64,000 bases of DNA, taken from assembly GCA_947168815.1 (NCBI GenBank), contig CAMVNG010000001.1:310001-374000 (forward strand), written 5' to 3'. This stretch comes from an uncultured bacterium. GTDB lineage: Bacteria; Patescibacteriota; Gracilibacteria; Absconditabacterales; Absconditicoccaceae. This document shows, in pieces, positions 1 through 9,508 of the stretch. The notes under the pieces are model-generated. The model saw nothing but the letters and a program-made list of their open reading frames with translations. It was not told the DNA's origin and ran no database searches. Numbering within the stretch: position 1 is the first letter of the stretch; each line of letters starts with the position of its first letter. Made by a program: the position numbers and the translations under genes.

Positions 1-820
1 GAACTTCAGTATAATGAGGTACAATAACTTTCTTATTAATCAAAACAAATTCTCAACCTTCAGACAAAGCTTTAAATGCATTTTTAGTAATTCTATCTTC
101 GACACTATGATAAGTAATAATAAAACATCTTCAACCCTTTTTTAAGGTTCATGGAAAATCAACCAAAAACTTTTCTAATTGATCTAACTCTTGATTAACC
201 ATAATCCTAATTACCTGAAAAATAACCGCTATTTTCTTTTGATTAAAATGATGATGTAACAAAAAATCTTTTAAGGAAAACGTAGTCTTAAAAGGATTCT
301 TTTTTCTCTCTTCAATAAATAATTTTGAAAGATATTCGGATGTTTTCTCACTAAAATCACCATATTTAATCAAAGCATTCATAACAACCTCTCATGAACT
401 TTTTTGAAGCCATTCCTCAGCTGTAATTCATGACTCCTGATTAAATCTCATATCCAAAGGAGCATCTTCTTTTATAGAAAATCAACGACTTCAATCCTTA
501 AAATGTTCTAAATTAACTCAAAGATCTAATAATTCATAATCAAAACTTTTTCATAGATTTTGAATATCAGCATAAGAACAATGTTTTATATCAATATAAT
601 CAGCATAATTTTTCGTTAATTCCCTAGCTTTATTTATCATACGAACATCAACATCTGTTCAGATAATCATCATTCAATCAAGACTTCTTTTTTCTTTTTC
701 ATGCGATAAAAAAAATTCAGCATGACCTCAATGTCAAAATGTTCCATCAAATCAATCAACCCATCATTGAGGAAGATAATCATAAATCTCTTGTGCTAAA
801 ACAGGTATATGACGTAACAT
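1..820 (-). CDS. rsmH: 16S rRNA (cytosine-1402 N4)-methyltransferase RsmH, 3' end beyond window
   Basis: S-adenosylmethionine-dependent enzyme that methylates N4 of C1402 in the decoding centre of 16S rRNA. The N-terminus reads MLRHIPVLAQEI followed by a GTFGHGGHAE SAM-binding loop, then RGFS and APLDMRF, and near the window edge GGRCFIITYHSVEDR, all RsmH hallmarks. The Arg of RGFS is CGT. Several motif glycines are UGA. About 273 codons are present; the C-terminus lies left of position 1. It is the last visible gene of a minus-strand operon with the deaminase-like gene, the transketolase-like gene and murF, matching the usual closeness of rsmH to wall genes. Identification is firm. Confidence 0.95.
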
Positions 821-845
821 AAAAATATAGTTCTAAGTTAAAATA

Positions 846-1331
846 TTATTCTTCATATTGATAAGACAATAAATTATATTCTTCCGTATTATAAGCAGTA
901 ATCCCTTCATCATGCCAAAGGACAAATTCTGCAACTCAAAGTTCTAATGCCATCTTAGAACAAATAGTACAATATGGCTTTCCAGCTCTTGAAAGATTTC
1001 AATCTTTATCCAAACGAATAAAATAAAGAATCGATCATTCAATTTGTTCAGGATGATTTCTCAACGCATCAAATAAAGCTCTCTGCTCTGCATGAATACA
1101 ACAAGTTTTGTCAGTAACCTTTCTATGATAAGACATTTTATCAGCACTACATCTCCTCTGTGATTCTAACTCTTTTGCAGGAGAATTATATCAAGCTCAA
1201 ATACAGACTCAATCTTTTACAACAACAGATCAACATTTAGACCTTTCACAACTTGCATATTGAGCTATTTCTCAAGCTTTCTCCATCCACATTCTAGCCT
1301 GTTTTTCTTCATCTCAAACCAAGATTCTCAT
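846..1331 (-). CDS. CMP/dCMP deaminase family protein
   Basis: Zinc-dependent nucleotide or nucleoside deaminase of 161 residues, probably cytosolic. The zinc motif is split as in the family: CCIHAEQRALF (His ligand and catalytic Glu) about mid-protein, then KPYCTICSKMAL with the two Cys ligands. An insert with CERSKCGS and RRCSADKMS precedes the HAE motif, as in ComEB-type dCMP deaminases, which carry an extra metal site. A dCMP deaminase would supply dUMP for thymidylate; another cytidine deaminase specificity cannot be excluded. It lies 5 bases after the transketolase-like gene and 25 bases before rsmH, so is co-transcribed. The start is the ATG giving MRILVGDEE. Confidence 0.8.
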
Positions 1332-1336
1332 CTGCA

Positions 1337-2227
1337 CTATAATGAATTTAAAATTCTTTCAAATAATGACATAGCATTAAAATCAGTCTCCTCAAATTGA
1401 TATTCAGCAAAAATACTTCTTAATTTTTCATAATGAGGTGTATAGAAAACAACTTCTTTTCATAAACTTTTCACTTTCTTTTGAAGCTCCTCACTTGGAA
1501 GATGATCAAGAATTATTCATACCTTCTTTGCATCAGAAAAATATGCCTTAGTTTCATTCAAAAACAATAAGTTCCACTGACTTAAAACATGTAATGAAAT
1601 ACGCTCTTCTCTCATCGCTAAAAGCTGAGATAACTTAACAAGCTCTTCAAAATGGTTTCACATTCAGAACAAACAAAGATCTGCTTTTTCAGGAGAAAGC
1701 AATGATAAAATATTCTTTTTATCAATTAATGATTTATCAATAAAAGCAACTCATTCTTCCTCATCATTTGAAGAAGCATAAATATTTTCAGGGATTTCCT
1801 GATTACTCAATGGAATAAAAATATTTTCTCCTCTCTTTAACGCCTTAAGAAAACTTTCTAAATCCCATGGATAATGAATTTCAAATCTTTCCAAACCTTC
1901 TTTTTCTAAATGTTCAATTTCTGGATTTAATTTTTTAATAAAACTAGCTCATCAAGAAAAACAACTTAAAATACATACAGAATGAAAATCATTAAGATAT
2001 TCTAACACATCAGAAATACCCAACTTATCCAAAATTAATAAAATTTTCTGATCCTTATTTATTCAAGAAAAAAAATCAGCTAAATAACCTTGGATATTAC
2101 TAACATTTTCATTCTTCGCCAATTCTTTATTATCAGTATAAATAGCATCAAAATGAATATCTTCCTCATTAAGAAGTTCCAAAAAACTTTGTTCCAAAAC
2201 CAATTTTGATAAATTCAAAGATTCCAT
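1337..2227 (-). CDS. transketolase-like protein (pyrimidine-binding plus C-terminal domain), divergent
   Basis: 296 residues. Around residues 105-145 a segment with YPWDLESFLKALKRG and later PENIY resembles the end of the transketolase/DXS pyrimidine-binding domain. From about residue 170 the order of strands (DKKNILSLL, ADLCLFGMGNHFEELVKLSQ, SLHVLSQWNLLF, KVGIILDHLP) resembles the transketolase C-terminal domain. The TPP-binding N-terminal half is absent here and no partner gene is next door, so this is either one subunit of a split enzyme or a degenerate relative. It sits between murF (21 bases) and the deaminase gene (5 bases) in one operon. Family assignment comes from pattern only and is moderate; I do not infer a reaction. 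Confidence 0.55.
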
Positions 2228-2248
2228 AAAACAAAATATAGAATAAAA

Positions 2249-3604
2249 TTACAATACTTCTTTCTTTTTTAACCACCATGTAGACTGTCTAGTCAAGAAC
2301 TTTTCATCTTCTTTATGAGCCAAAAGAAGTTTAGTGGCCTCCTCCAAAAAAATCGTATTTTGACTTCATTTCAAAAGAACAATCCATTTATTTTTTCAAT
2401 CTTTAAGAATTTTTTCAACTTCCTTAGCAACTTCTTTATAAGAATGACATAACGTCAACTGCTCTTCTGAAAATCAAATTTTTTGAATTTCATCTGCCAA
2501 AAAAGTATGCATACTTTTACCTAATAAAACAACATGATCTGCTGATTGTTGAACATATCATGCCAATAAACGATGCTCTTTTTCTGTTAAATCACCTAAT
2601 TCTCTCATATCTCATAAAACTAACAATACTTTTCTCTTCTCTTTCATAGTCTTTTGTAATGCAAGAGTTGTATCAATAAGCTTTCTCACACTTAATGGAG
2701 AGGCATTATACGTTGAATCAACAAGAATACTATCATGCTTTCCTCTAAAAATAGAACATCTTCATGGCTGAAGTTGATAAATAAGAGGTTCCTTTAAAAA
2801 GTGTTTCATATCAAGTTCTTTACCAGAAAAATGCTGAGATAGAATCTGAGCTATAGTAATTGCAACAGTAAGATATCAATAATTAGGTTTTCCTAGTAAA
2901 TTAGTTTTTAAATGATATTTCTCTCTCTTTATTGAAATATCTAAATCAACAAGAACCAAATGTTTAGATTTTAAATCAACCTTCAAGTCCTCTCAATCAA
3001 AATGCAAATCAGCGTTCGAATCATATCAAAGAGTTTGATAAGTGAATACATCAATTCATAACGTCCCAACAAGCTGCTGTGCATAAGTATCATCTGCATT
3101 CAAGAAAGCAATTTCTCTCGTATTCTGAACCATCTTAACTTCTTCTTTTGCTATTTCTGTTGGATTTCAAAATTGCTCAGAATGAACTGCATCAATAGCT
3201 GTAAAAACTCAAATATGTGGCTTATTAATACTTACCAGAAACTCCATTTCTTTAGGTCTATCAATACCATATTCCAGAACAACAGCATCATAACTTTTTT
3301 TTCAAAACACTCCTTTCCAAAAAGCAAGAGCACCAATTTTTAGAAAATAAGGAATTCTAGGCTCCCATTTTTCTACCTCCAAAATAGATAAGGACATTCA
3401 TAACTCTCCATTAAAATTCTTTGGAGAAGTATAAATTACCTTATCAGGAAACGCTTTTTGAAGAGTTTGGTGAATAATCATACGGCAAGAAGTTTTTCAA
3501 ACACTTCCATTCACACCAATACTATATGCACCTGTTCTTTTAAGATATTTTTTAGCACATCGACCTAAATAACGATAATATTGGAACAAAAGTTTTTCTT
3601 TCAT
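2249..3604 (-). CDS. murF: UDP-N-acetylmuramoyl-tripeptide--D-alanyl-D-alanine ligase MurF
   Basis: Cytosolic ATP-dependent ligase adding D-Ala-D-Ala to the UDP-MurNAc-tripeptide. 451 residues, the usual length. The P-loop is YSIGVNGSVGKTS near residue 33. Other Mur ligase signatures are VVLEYGIDRPKEM, HIGVFTAIDAVHSEQFG, FLNADD, VDSTYNASPLSV and LLVLGDMRELG. It is the first gene of the murF, transketolase-like, deaminase, rsmH operon. An in-frame ATG four codons upstream (3616) is an alternative start; neither has a clear Shine-Dalgarno sequence. One CGA codon (YLG-x-CAKK) lies N-terminal to the P-loop and may be Trp. Confidence 0.95.
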
Positions 3605-3721
3605 CAAACAAAACATTAACTAAAACTTTTTGAATAATCAATTAGTAGTAAATTATATTGAAAATACAAGCTGAATCGCTAATTTTACCCTTAAAGATAT
3701 TTTAATTATTCATCTAAACTC

Positions 3722-4276
3722 ATGGTAAAAATTGATGCTTCAAAAGTAAAAAAAGGAACAGTCCTAGAAATGGATGGACAACTTTTCGTTGTATTAGATC
3801 TATCTTTCATGCAAATGCAACAAAGACAAGGATCTTACACATATAAAGTAAGAAATTTAGCAACAAATGGTGTACAAAACGTTACAGTAAAATCAGGGAT
3901 TACTCTAGACCAAGCAGAAATTTCAACTCAAAATGCTGTATATCTTTATAATACAGGAGACACTTATTCTTTTATGGAAAACGATACTGGAGAAATCCAC
4001 GAAATCCAAGCTGATACTATTGAAGATATTACAGGATACTTAAAAGATAATCTTGATGTATATCTTCAAATTTACAATGGAAATGTTATTAATGTAATAC
4101 TTCCTACAACTATTTCATATGTAATTAAAGACACTGTTCCTGGTATAAAAGGAAACAGAGCTCAAGCTTGAACAAAACCAGCTACTCTTGAAACTGGTAT
4201 GGAAATCCAAGTGCCTCTTCATAAAGAAGTTGGAGATACAGTAACACTTAACACATTAACAGGAACTGTAAACTAA
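3722..4276 (+). CDS. efp: elongation factor P, with atypical domain I tip loop
   Basis: EF-P binds ribosomes stalled at polyproline and stimulates peptide-bond formation. 184 residues, full length, with the three-domain signatures: N-terminal KVKKGTVLEMDGQLFVVL, middle FMENDTGEI, and the C-terminal OB domain with VPGIKGNRAQAGTKPATLETG. The usual PGKG tip that carries the modified Lys34 is replaced by MQMQQRQGS: position 34 is Gln and the next residue is Arg35 (codon AGA). This matches neither the lysine (EpmA or hypusine-like) nor the usual Arg32 rhamnosylated type. It is a single gene between divergent murF and convergent wecG, ending in a two-way terminator. Confidence 0.95.
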
Positions 4277-4284
4277 TTAAAATA

Positions 4285-4318
4285 AAAAAGAAGATTTTCA
4301 AACAATCTTCTTTTTTTT
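4285..4318. terminator. bidirectional intrinsic terminator
   Basis: Inverted repeat of AAGAAGATT and AATCTTCTT around a short loop, flanked by A-run and T-run, placed between the convergent ends of efp and the WecG-like gene. It works in either direction. Confidence 0.85.
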
Positions 4319-4344
4319 ATTATCAAAATTTTACAAACAAATTC

Positions 4345-5157
4345 TTAATCAACCTTTTTTCCTAAAAGGACATAATGGAAAAAATAAGGAATAATAGCTA
4401 ATGAATTAATAACTTTTTGTGAATTTCTCTTAGGATCAGAAATAAGTCTATATAACCATTCTAATTTCAAAGTTCTCCAAAATTTTGGAGCTCTTTTTTG
4501 TGCTCACGCAATAAAATCAAATAAACCTCAAGTATTAATAACAAGCAACTTATTCTGCTGAATTTTTTGATAATTTCTACTTGTCCATAGCTCTTGCAAT
4601 GGAATCTTTGTTGTAGAACGAGCAACTAAAAGAATATTTATAGTATCTTGATATTCATCTAACGCTTCCTGAGCCTTACTCCAATCAAAATCAGAGAACC
4701 CATCTTGAGTATAAATCACATTAAATCATTGAAATTTAAGTTTCTCTTCAACTTTATCCAAGTATTCTTGTTTAGTTCAATAAAGCAATATACAAAGTTT
4801 TTGAGATCAAAATTTCTTTTTAGCTTCTGACAAAAAATAAGGGACAAAATCTGTTCCATTGAGATTTGGGAGCCATTTATTATCTCACTCAACACGATGT
4901 AAAGCACTAGCTCAAGCATAAAAACATTGTAATGCTATACCATCTGGCAATAAATAATCAGATTTTAACAAGATTTTTTTATATTCTCTCTCCTTCTCTG
5001 TCTTATTCTTACTTTCAGAAAATAATGATTGAGAAACAATATTGGCAAAATAAATAAAATTAACCACAGCAAAATCCTCTTGCTGATAGGTGGCTAAAAT
5101 ATCCGAAACCGCATCATCAGCAGATTTGGTATAAATCTTATTCAGAATCGACTGCAT
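4345..5157 (-). CDS. WecG/TagA/CpsF family glycosyltransferase (GT26)
   Basis: 270 residues. Family signatures: [13 protein letters not shown] near the start, [12 protein letters not shown] (the catalytic Asp/PDG region), [18 protein letters not shown] (the family's GG/GT-x6-A-x2-L strand-loop) and a basic tail with [20 protein letters not shown], the membrane-surface motif. Known members transfer ManNAc or a related sugar onto undecaprenyl-PP-GlcNAc. This links it to the sugar transferase and galE elsewhere in the window as parts of a surface-glycan pathway. It converges on efp. The family is firm; the exact sugar is unknown. Confidence 0.88.
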
Positions 5158-5243
5158 TCTCTTATGAGAACTAAAATATATTGCCTACTTTATAATTAAA
5201 TACTATATAAATTTCAAGTTATTAAAGTTTTTAAGGATTCCAA

Positions 5244-5648
5244 CTAATCTATCAAATCCTCAAAATCATCTGTTTTCTCCTCTCAACGATATTTATAAAT
5301 TGCATTTTTAACTCATAACAAAGCAATTACAGCTGCTCTTTTTCTTCTTGGAGAAACCTCAAATCCTCTCTCAACAAAAGTTTGATAATTCCATGTAAGT
5401 ACAGTATCTAGATCTTCTCAAATAATAAATTCTGACAAAAAACTAGCTGCAGCCAAACTGATTGCACTTGGATTACCATCATAAGAAAACTCAACAATCT
5501 TTTCATCTTTAATTTTCAAATATATCGTCAAATCGTCTCAACAAATAAAATTTCCTTCATGTCTAAAAACATCAGCATCTTTCATCTCATAGTTACATAA
5601 AGGATTTTTTTCATATTCTTTTATCATAATTTCTGATTCCGTAGACAT
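5244..5648 (-). CDS. NifU/SufU-like Fe-S scaffold homologue lacking two ligand cysteines
   Basis: 134 residues from the ATG giving MSTESEIMIKEYEKNP. The fold signature of IscU/SufU is visible: EYEKNP, then ICGDDLTIYLKIKDEKIVEFSYDGNPSAIS, AAASFLSEFIIGED, and SPRRKRAAVIALLGVKNAI. The first Cys with its Asp (CGDD) is kept. The second (normally GC-[SA]-IS) is Ser, and the third (normally R-x-KCA) is Arg, so a cluster cannot be held in the standard way. An in-frame ATG at 5708 would add 20 hydrophobic residues that could anchor it in the membrane. No isc/suf partner is visible. The homology call is fairly good; the function is unknown. Confidence 0.65.
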
Positions 5649-5776
5649 ATTTTTCAAAAAAAATAAACCAATCATGAGTATATAAAACCCACTAAAAAAC
5701 TCAATCATTTTTTGATTTTTTCTCCCTTTTCAAGTACAATTATAGGGAGAGATTTATAACAAAAACAAAAAAATTC

Positions 5777-6586
5777 ATGTCTTTTGAAAATAGTGCACCA
5801 AAACTATGATTACAGTATTCAGAAAGTAATGATTTCTTTCCAGAAACCATTGATTTTCTTCAAAAGATTGGATTCATCAGTATTCTAAGTATTGATATGG
5901 ATATTAAATACTCTTTTCAAAAAACCAATTGGAATACCGTAATCCAAGGAGCTGAAATAGAAACTTACGATAATGACCACATGATTAACGATAATTTTTT
6001 TGTTCATAAAATAACAATTCCTAAAGAAACAAGTATTACTCGTTCTTTAGTATACATAAGACTTCATAAACAAAAATCTTTTACAATTAAAGATTTCGCA
6101 GGATTTGTTAGATCAATTCCAATGGTATCATTACTTATTTTCTTCCTAATAACTCTCATTATACCATGAGTTGTAGGAACTTTTTTCCGTTGGATTAGTT
6201 GAATTGCATTATTTATCTTCCTAATATTTTTTGTTTATAAATTACTAAAATACTTCTTTGAAATCACAAAAATGAAAAACCAATCTATACAAGATAATAT
6301 GGTTACTTACAATAATCCATACGATTTAAGAATATTTACAAAAGCAGCTAAAGAAAAAATTAACGAACTATGAGCTTCATGAGTAACTGATATAGCAATC
6401 GATAGAAATACACTCTATCTAAAACAAGATCTTATAGATGATTCAAAAGTAAGTATTATCGGATTACTTTTCTGAAAAAGAAAACAATATGATTCAGCAA
6501 AAAAAGAAGAAATAATGAATGCAACTATTGATGTTTTAAGTGAACAAAGTCTTTTAGATATCTTTAAGGACGAAGATGACAATTAA
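5777..6586 (+). CDS. membrane protein of unknown function, two transmembrane segments
   Basis: 269 residues; I do not recognise the family with confidence (the upstream soluble part vaguely recalls DUF3137). Residues 1-110 are soluble, two hydrophobic helices lie at about 113-135 and 139-157, and the C-terminal 110 residues are soluble and charged. A promoter-like AT-rich stretch and a GGGAGAG sequence lie upstream of the ATG. Its 3' end overlaps the following lipase gene by 11 bases, so the two are translationally coupled and probably work together at the membrane. Confidence 0.7.
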
Positions 6587-7451
6587 GTCTATGTGGAATG
6601 ATATCAAAACAATGGCCTGAGATACAACAAGGAATTTTTGACGTAAAGGAAAAAAGCTCATAACAAATTCTTGAGAAAAATGAGTATCACTAGCACAACA
6701 AGCTGCAACAAAAGGAATGAATCTTATTAATATCTCTGGAGAAGAAGAAATGTCTGCAATGAAATCAGACCTTTCTGAACTTGCTCCTTCAGCAAAAAAC
6801 ACTATAGCAACATTAATTAGTCATAGTAAATTTAAAAAAGGAATTCAACTTCCACCTCAAGATCTTCTTTGTGCAAAAATCACAAGTTATTCTTATATGG
6901 AACCAGAAAAAAGACCATATCAAGTAGATGAATACTATCTAGAACCAACCTACAATACCCCATTTCATTGTATTTATCTAAACCACAAAGAAAAAATCTG
7001 TATCATTGGTTATAGAGGTACAGAAGTTAATGAAACAAAAGATATTCTATCCGATGCTCAAATAATTCTTTGAGTTAATGCCATTGATCCAAGAGTAACA
7101 TGAAGTTTACAATTATTCGATCAAGTAAGAAAATCACATCCTGAATATAAGAAATGGATTTGTTGACACTCCCTTTGATGAACCCTTTGTTATATCGTCG
7201 CAAAACATAGAAAAGTAGATTACTGCTGTACATTTAATCCAGGTTCAGCACCAAACAAAATCTTCATCTTAATGTTAACTGATACACTACAAAAAAAAGA
7301 ATGGACTCAAAAAATTCATACCTATAAAATCATATGAGATCCTATTTCAACATTTTCATTCGTTGGAGAAACAACAAGTTTTTTTGCAGGACTAAAATTA
7401 AATCCAATTGATTACCACAGAATGTGTAATTACTACGACAGAAAAGAATAA
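6576..7451 (+). CDS. class 3 (alpha/beta hydrolase) lipase-like protein
   Basis: 291 residues. The nucleophile elbow is GHSLGGTLCYIV, with all three glycines written UGA. Upstream is the class 3 strand IGYRGTEVNETKDILSDAQ, and downstream FNPGSAP, the likely catalytic Asp in IGDPIST, and a His in DYHRMCN. This order (GxSxG, Asp, His) and the YRGT strand are typical of class 3 lipases acting on acylglycerols or phospholipids. There is no signal peptide, and an N-terminal 60-residue extension is rich in Lys and Gly. The start at 6576 overlaps the preceding membrane-protein gene; ATG 6591 is an alternative. Substrate unknown. Confidence 0.82.
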
Positions 7452-7476
7452 TTATTACATTTTTAAACTTACAAGC

Positions 7477-7505
7477 TTGAAAAGAGAATAAAGAATCTAT
7501 ATAGT
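7477..7505 (+). promoter_or_regulatory. sigma-70 type promoter of guaB
   Basis: TTGAAA at 7477-7482, a 17-base spacer, and TATAGT at 7500-7505. The guaB ATG follows 34 bases later. Confidence 0.65.
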
Positions 7506-7539
7506 ATTCTTATCTTTTTACTTTATCCTCTATTCTAAC

Positions 7540-9096
7540 ATGCAATTTAAATATCCTGAAGATCAAAATAAAGAATTAGGATTTAATGATGTATTTATCT
7601 ACCAAAATTATTCAAACATCGCATCAAGAAAAGAATGTAGCGTCAATAACTGAATACTCAAAGATGTTACGATTCCCATAATTTCTGCGAACATGAATGC
7701 TGTAAGTTGAAAGAGGATGTGTGAAACATTATCAAGATACTGAGGACTTTGAATACTCCCTCAAGACATGAACTTTAAAACCAAACTCAATATTGTTCAT
7801 CACATTTTTAATTCATCTATAGAATACGATACCCCACTAACCGTTAAACAAAATGAAACGGTAGGATTTGCTCTAGATCTAATTAATAAAAAAAACCATT
7901 GATGTGTTGTTTTAATTAATGATGAAGGAACAGAAGCACTTTGATACTACACAGAATCAGATCTTCGCAAACAGGATAGATTTGTTCAATTTGAGATTAT
8001 CAAACCAAGAACAACCAATAAATCTTCATTCATATTTGAATCATGAGAAGACTGAATAATTTTCAAATCACTTGATAACACTACTGTTTTAAAAGGATTC
8101 AAAGAACTATACGAATACTTACTAACTGAAGGAGAAGACAATGCATTCATTTACGAATGAACAATATTTAAAGGAATTATATATAAAAAAGATATCATCA
8201 GAAGGACATTTTTCAACGATGAAAGTCTCTTTAATTTCCAAAATACCCTTTCAAAAGAATCAACACTACTTAAAAGAAAATTAAATATCGGTATTGCAAT
8301 CTGAATAAATCAATGTTTTGAAGAAGTAGAAATCGAACACATTAAAGAATATTATAAAGCTTGAGTAAGAATTTTTATCTTGGATACTGCACACGGATAC
8401 CAAGAAAAAATGATTCAAGCAATCAAAAAAATTAGAAATCTCCCCTTCTGAAAAGAATTATCAATTATTGCAGGAAATGTATGTACAGAAGAAGGAACAA
8501 AAGCGCTTCTTGAAGCATGAGCTGATGGTGTAAAAGTTGGAATTGGACCTTGAGCTATGTGTACAACAAGGATGATGACAGCGGTATGAAGACCTCAATT
8601 TTCAGCCGTTTATGCATGTTCAAAAGTTGCAAATAAAATGTGATGATTTGTAATTGCCGATGGAGGAATAAAATTCACAAGAGATTTCTGTTTGGCACTT
8701 GCTGCTTGAGCAAAATTTGTAATGCTATGAACTATGCTATCTTGAACTAAAGAATCAGTTGGAGAAGTTAAATATGATGAAAACTGAAAACTTTATAAAG
8801 AGAACTACGGAATGGCTTCTGCAAAAGCAGTACTTGGAAGAAACAAGAACCAATCACTTTACGACATTTCTCTTAGAAATGTATTTAATGAAGGTATTTC
8901 AACATCAAGAATCTACTTAAGAGAATGAATGTGAACTGTTTGAGAAGTGTGTGAAAAACTCATCTCTGGTTTAAAATCATCAATGACATATGTTTGAGCC
9001 AAAAACATTGAGGAATATCAAGGAAAAGTAATTATATGAGTACAAACACAAAGCTGATATAATGAAGGAACTCCGCATGGAAATATTGTTAAATAA
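7540..9096 (+). CDS. guaB: IMP dehydrogenase GuaB
   Basis: Cytosolic NAD-dependent enzyme converting IMP to XMP, the committed step of GTP synthesis. 518 residues. The catalytic loop reads ADGVKVGIGPGAMCTTR with Cys near residue 341; the second G of GPG is UGA and the R of TTR is AGG. Other signatures are ISANMNAV near residue 50, the IIAGNVCTEEGTKALLEAG strand, and IADGGIKFTRDF with FVMLGTMLSGT near the phosphate site. A CBS-like insert occupies roughly residues 90-220. GMP reductase shares the fold, but the length and CBS insert favour IMP dehydrogenase. It has its own promoter and ends at a two-way terminator. Confidence 0.92.
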
Positions 9097-9142
9097 TAAA
9101 AAAAGAGAAGATAAATATCATTATTACTCTTCTCTTTTTTTA
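9097..9142. terminator. bidirectional terminator between guaB and the convergent 111-residue gene
   Basis: AAAAGAGAAG and CTTCTCTTTT arms separated by about 18 bases, followed by a run of T in both orientations. Confidence 0.75.
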
Positions 9143-9147
9143 TTATT

Positions 9148-9483
9148 CTATTCTTCAGTATTTGTTCTCTTAACTTGAACAACAAGAACATCATTATCAA
9201 TAGATTTTGGCTGAATTTCAGCTAAAACTGTTTTTACATTATCGTAATAATCCGTCAATTCCTTCCAATCTTCTGGAGTAATATATCTAAAAAACTTTCA
9301 TTTTACATAAACTCATATTAATATATCTCCTTCAACTCATCTAAATTCAACATCATTCGAATTCTCTATAAATATTTGAAAAATTTGAGACCTAAAATTA
9401 TTAATAATAAACTCAAGTTTTTGGATAGACTCCTTATCATTTTTCAAATGGCCTAAACTAATTTCTTTTTCATCTGTATTCAT
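9148..9483 (-). CDS. small acidic protein of unknown function
   Basis: 111 residues, not recognised. It has no signal peptide or membrane segment. A charged N-terminus (MNTDEKEISLGHLKND) leads into an amphipathic helix, then a beta-rich middle (VEFRGVEGDILIGVYVKGKFF) and a helix with EDWKELTDYYDNVKTVLAEI. It starts 25 bases after the stop of the 709-residue protein and is co-transcribed with it, which is the only clue to its role. Confidence 0.7.
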
Positions 9484-9508
9484 AGGAATAATCTATAACA
9501 AATAAAAG

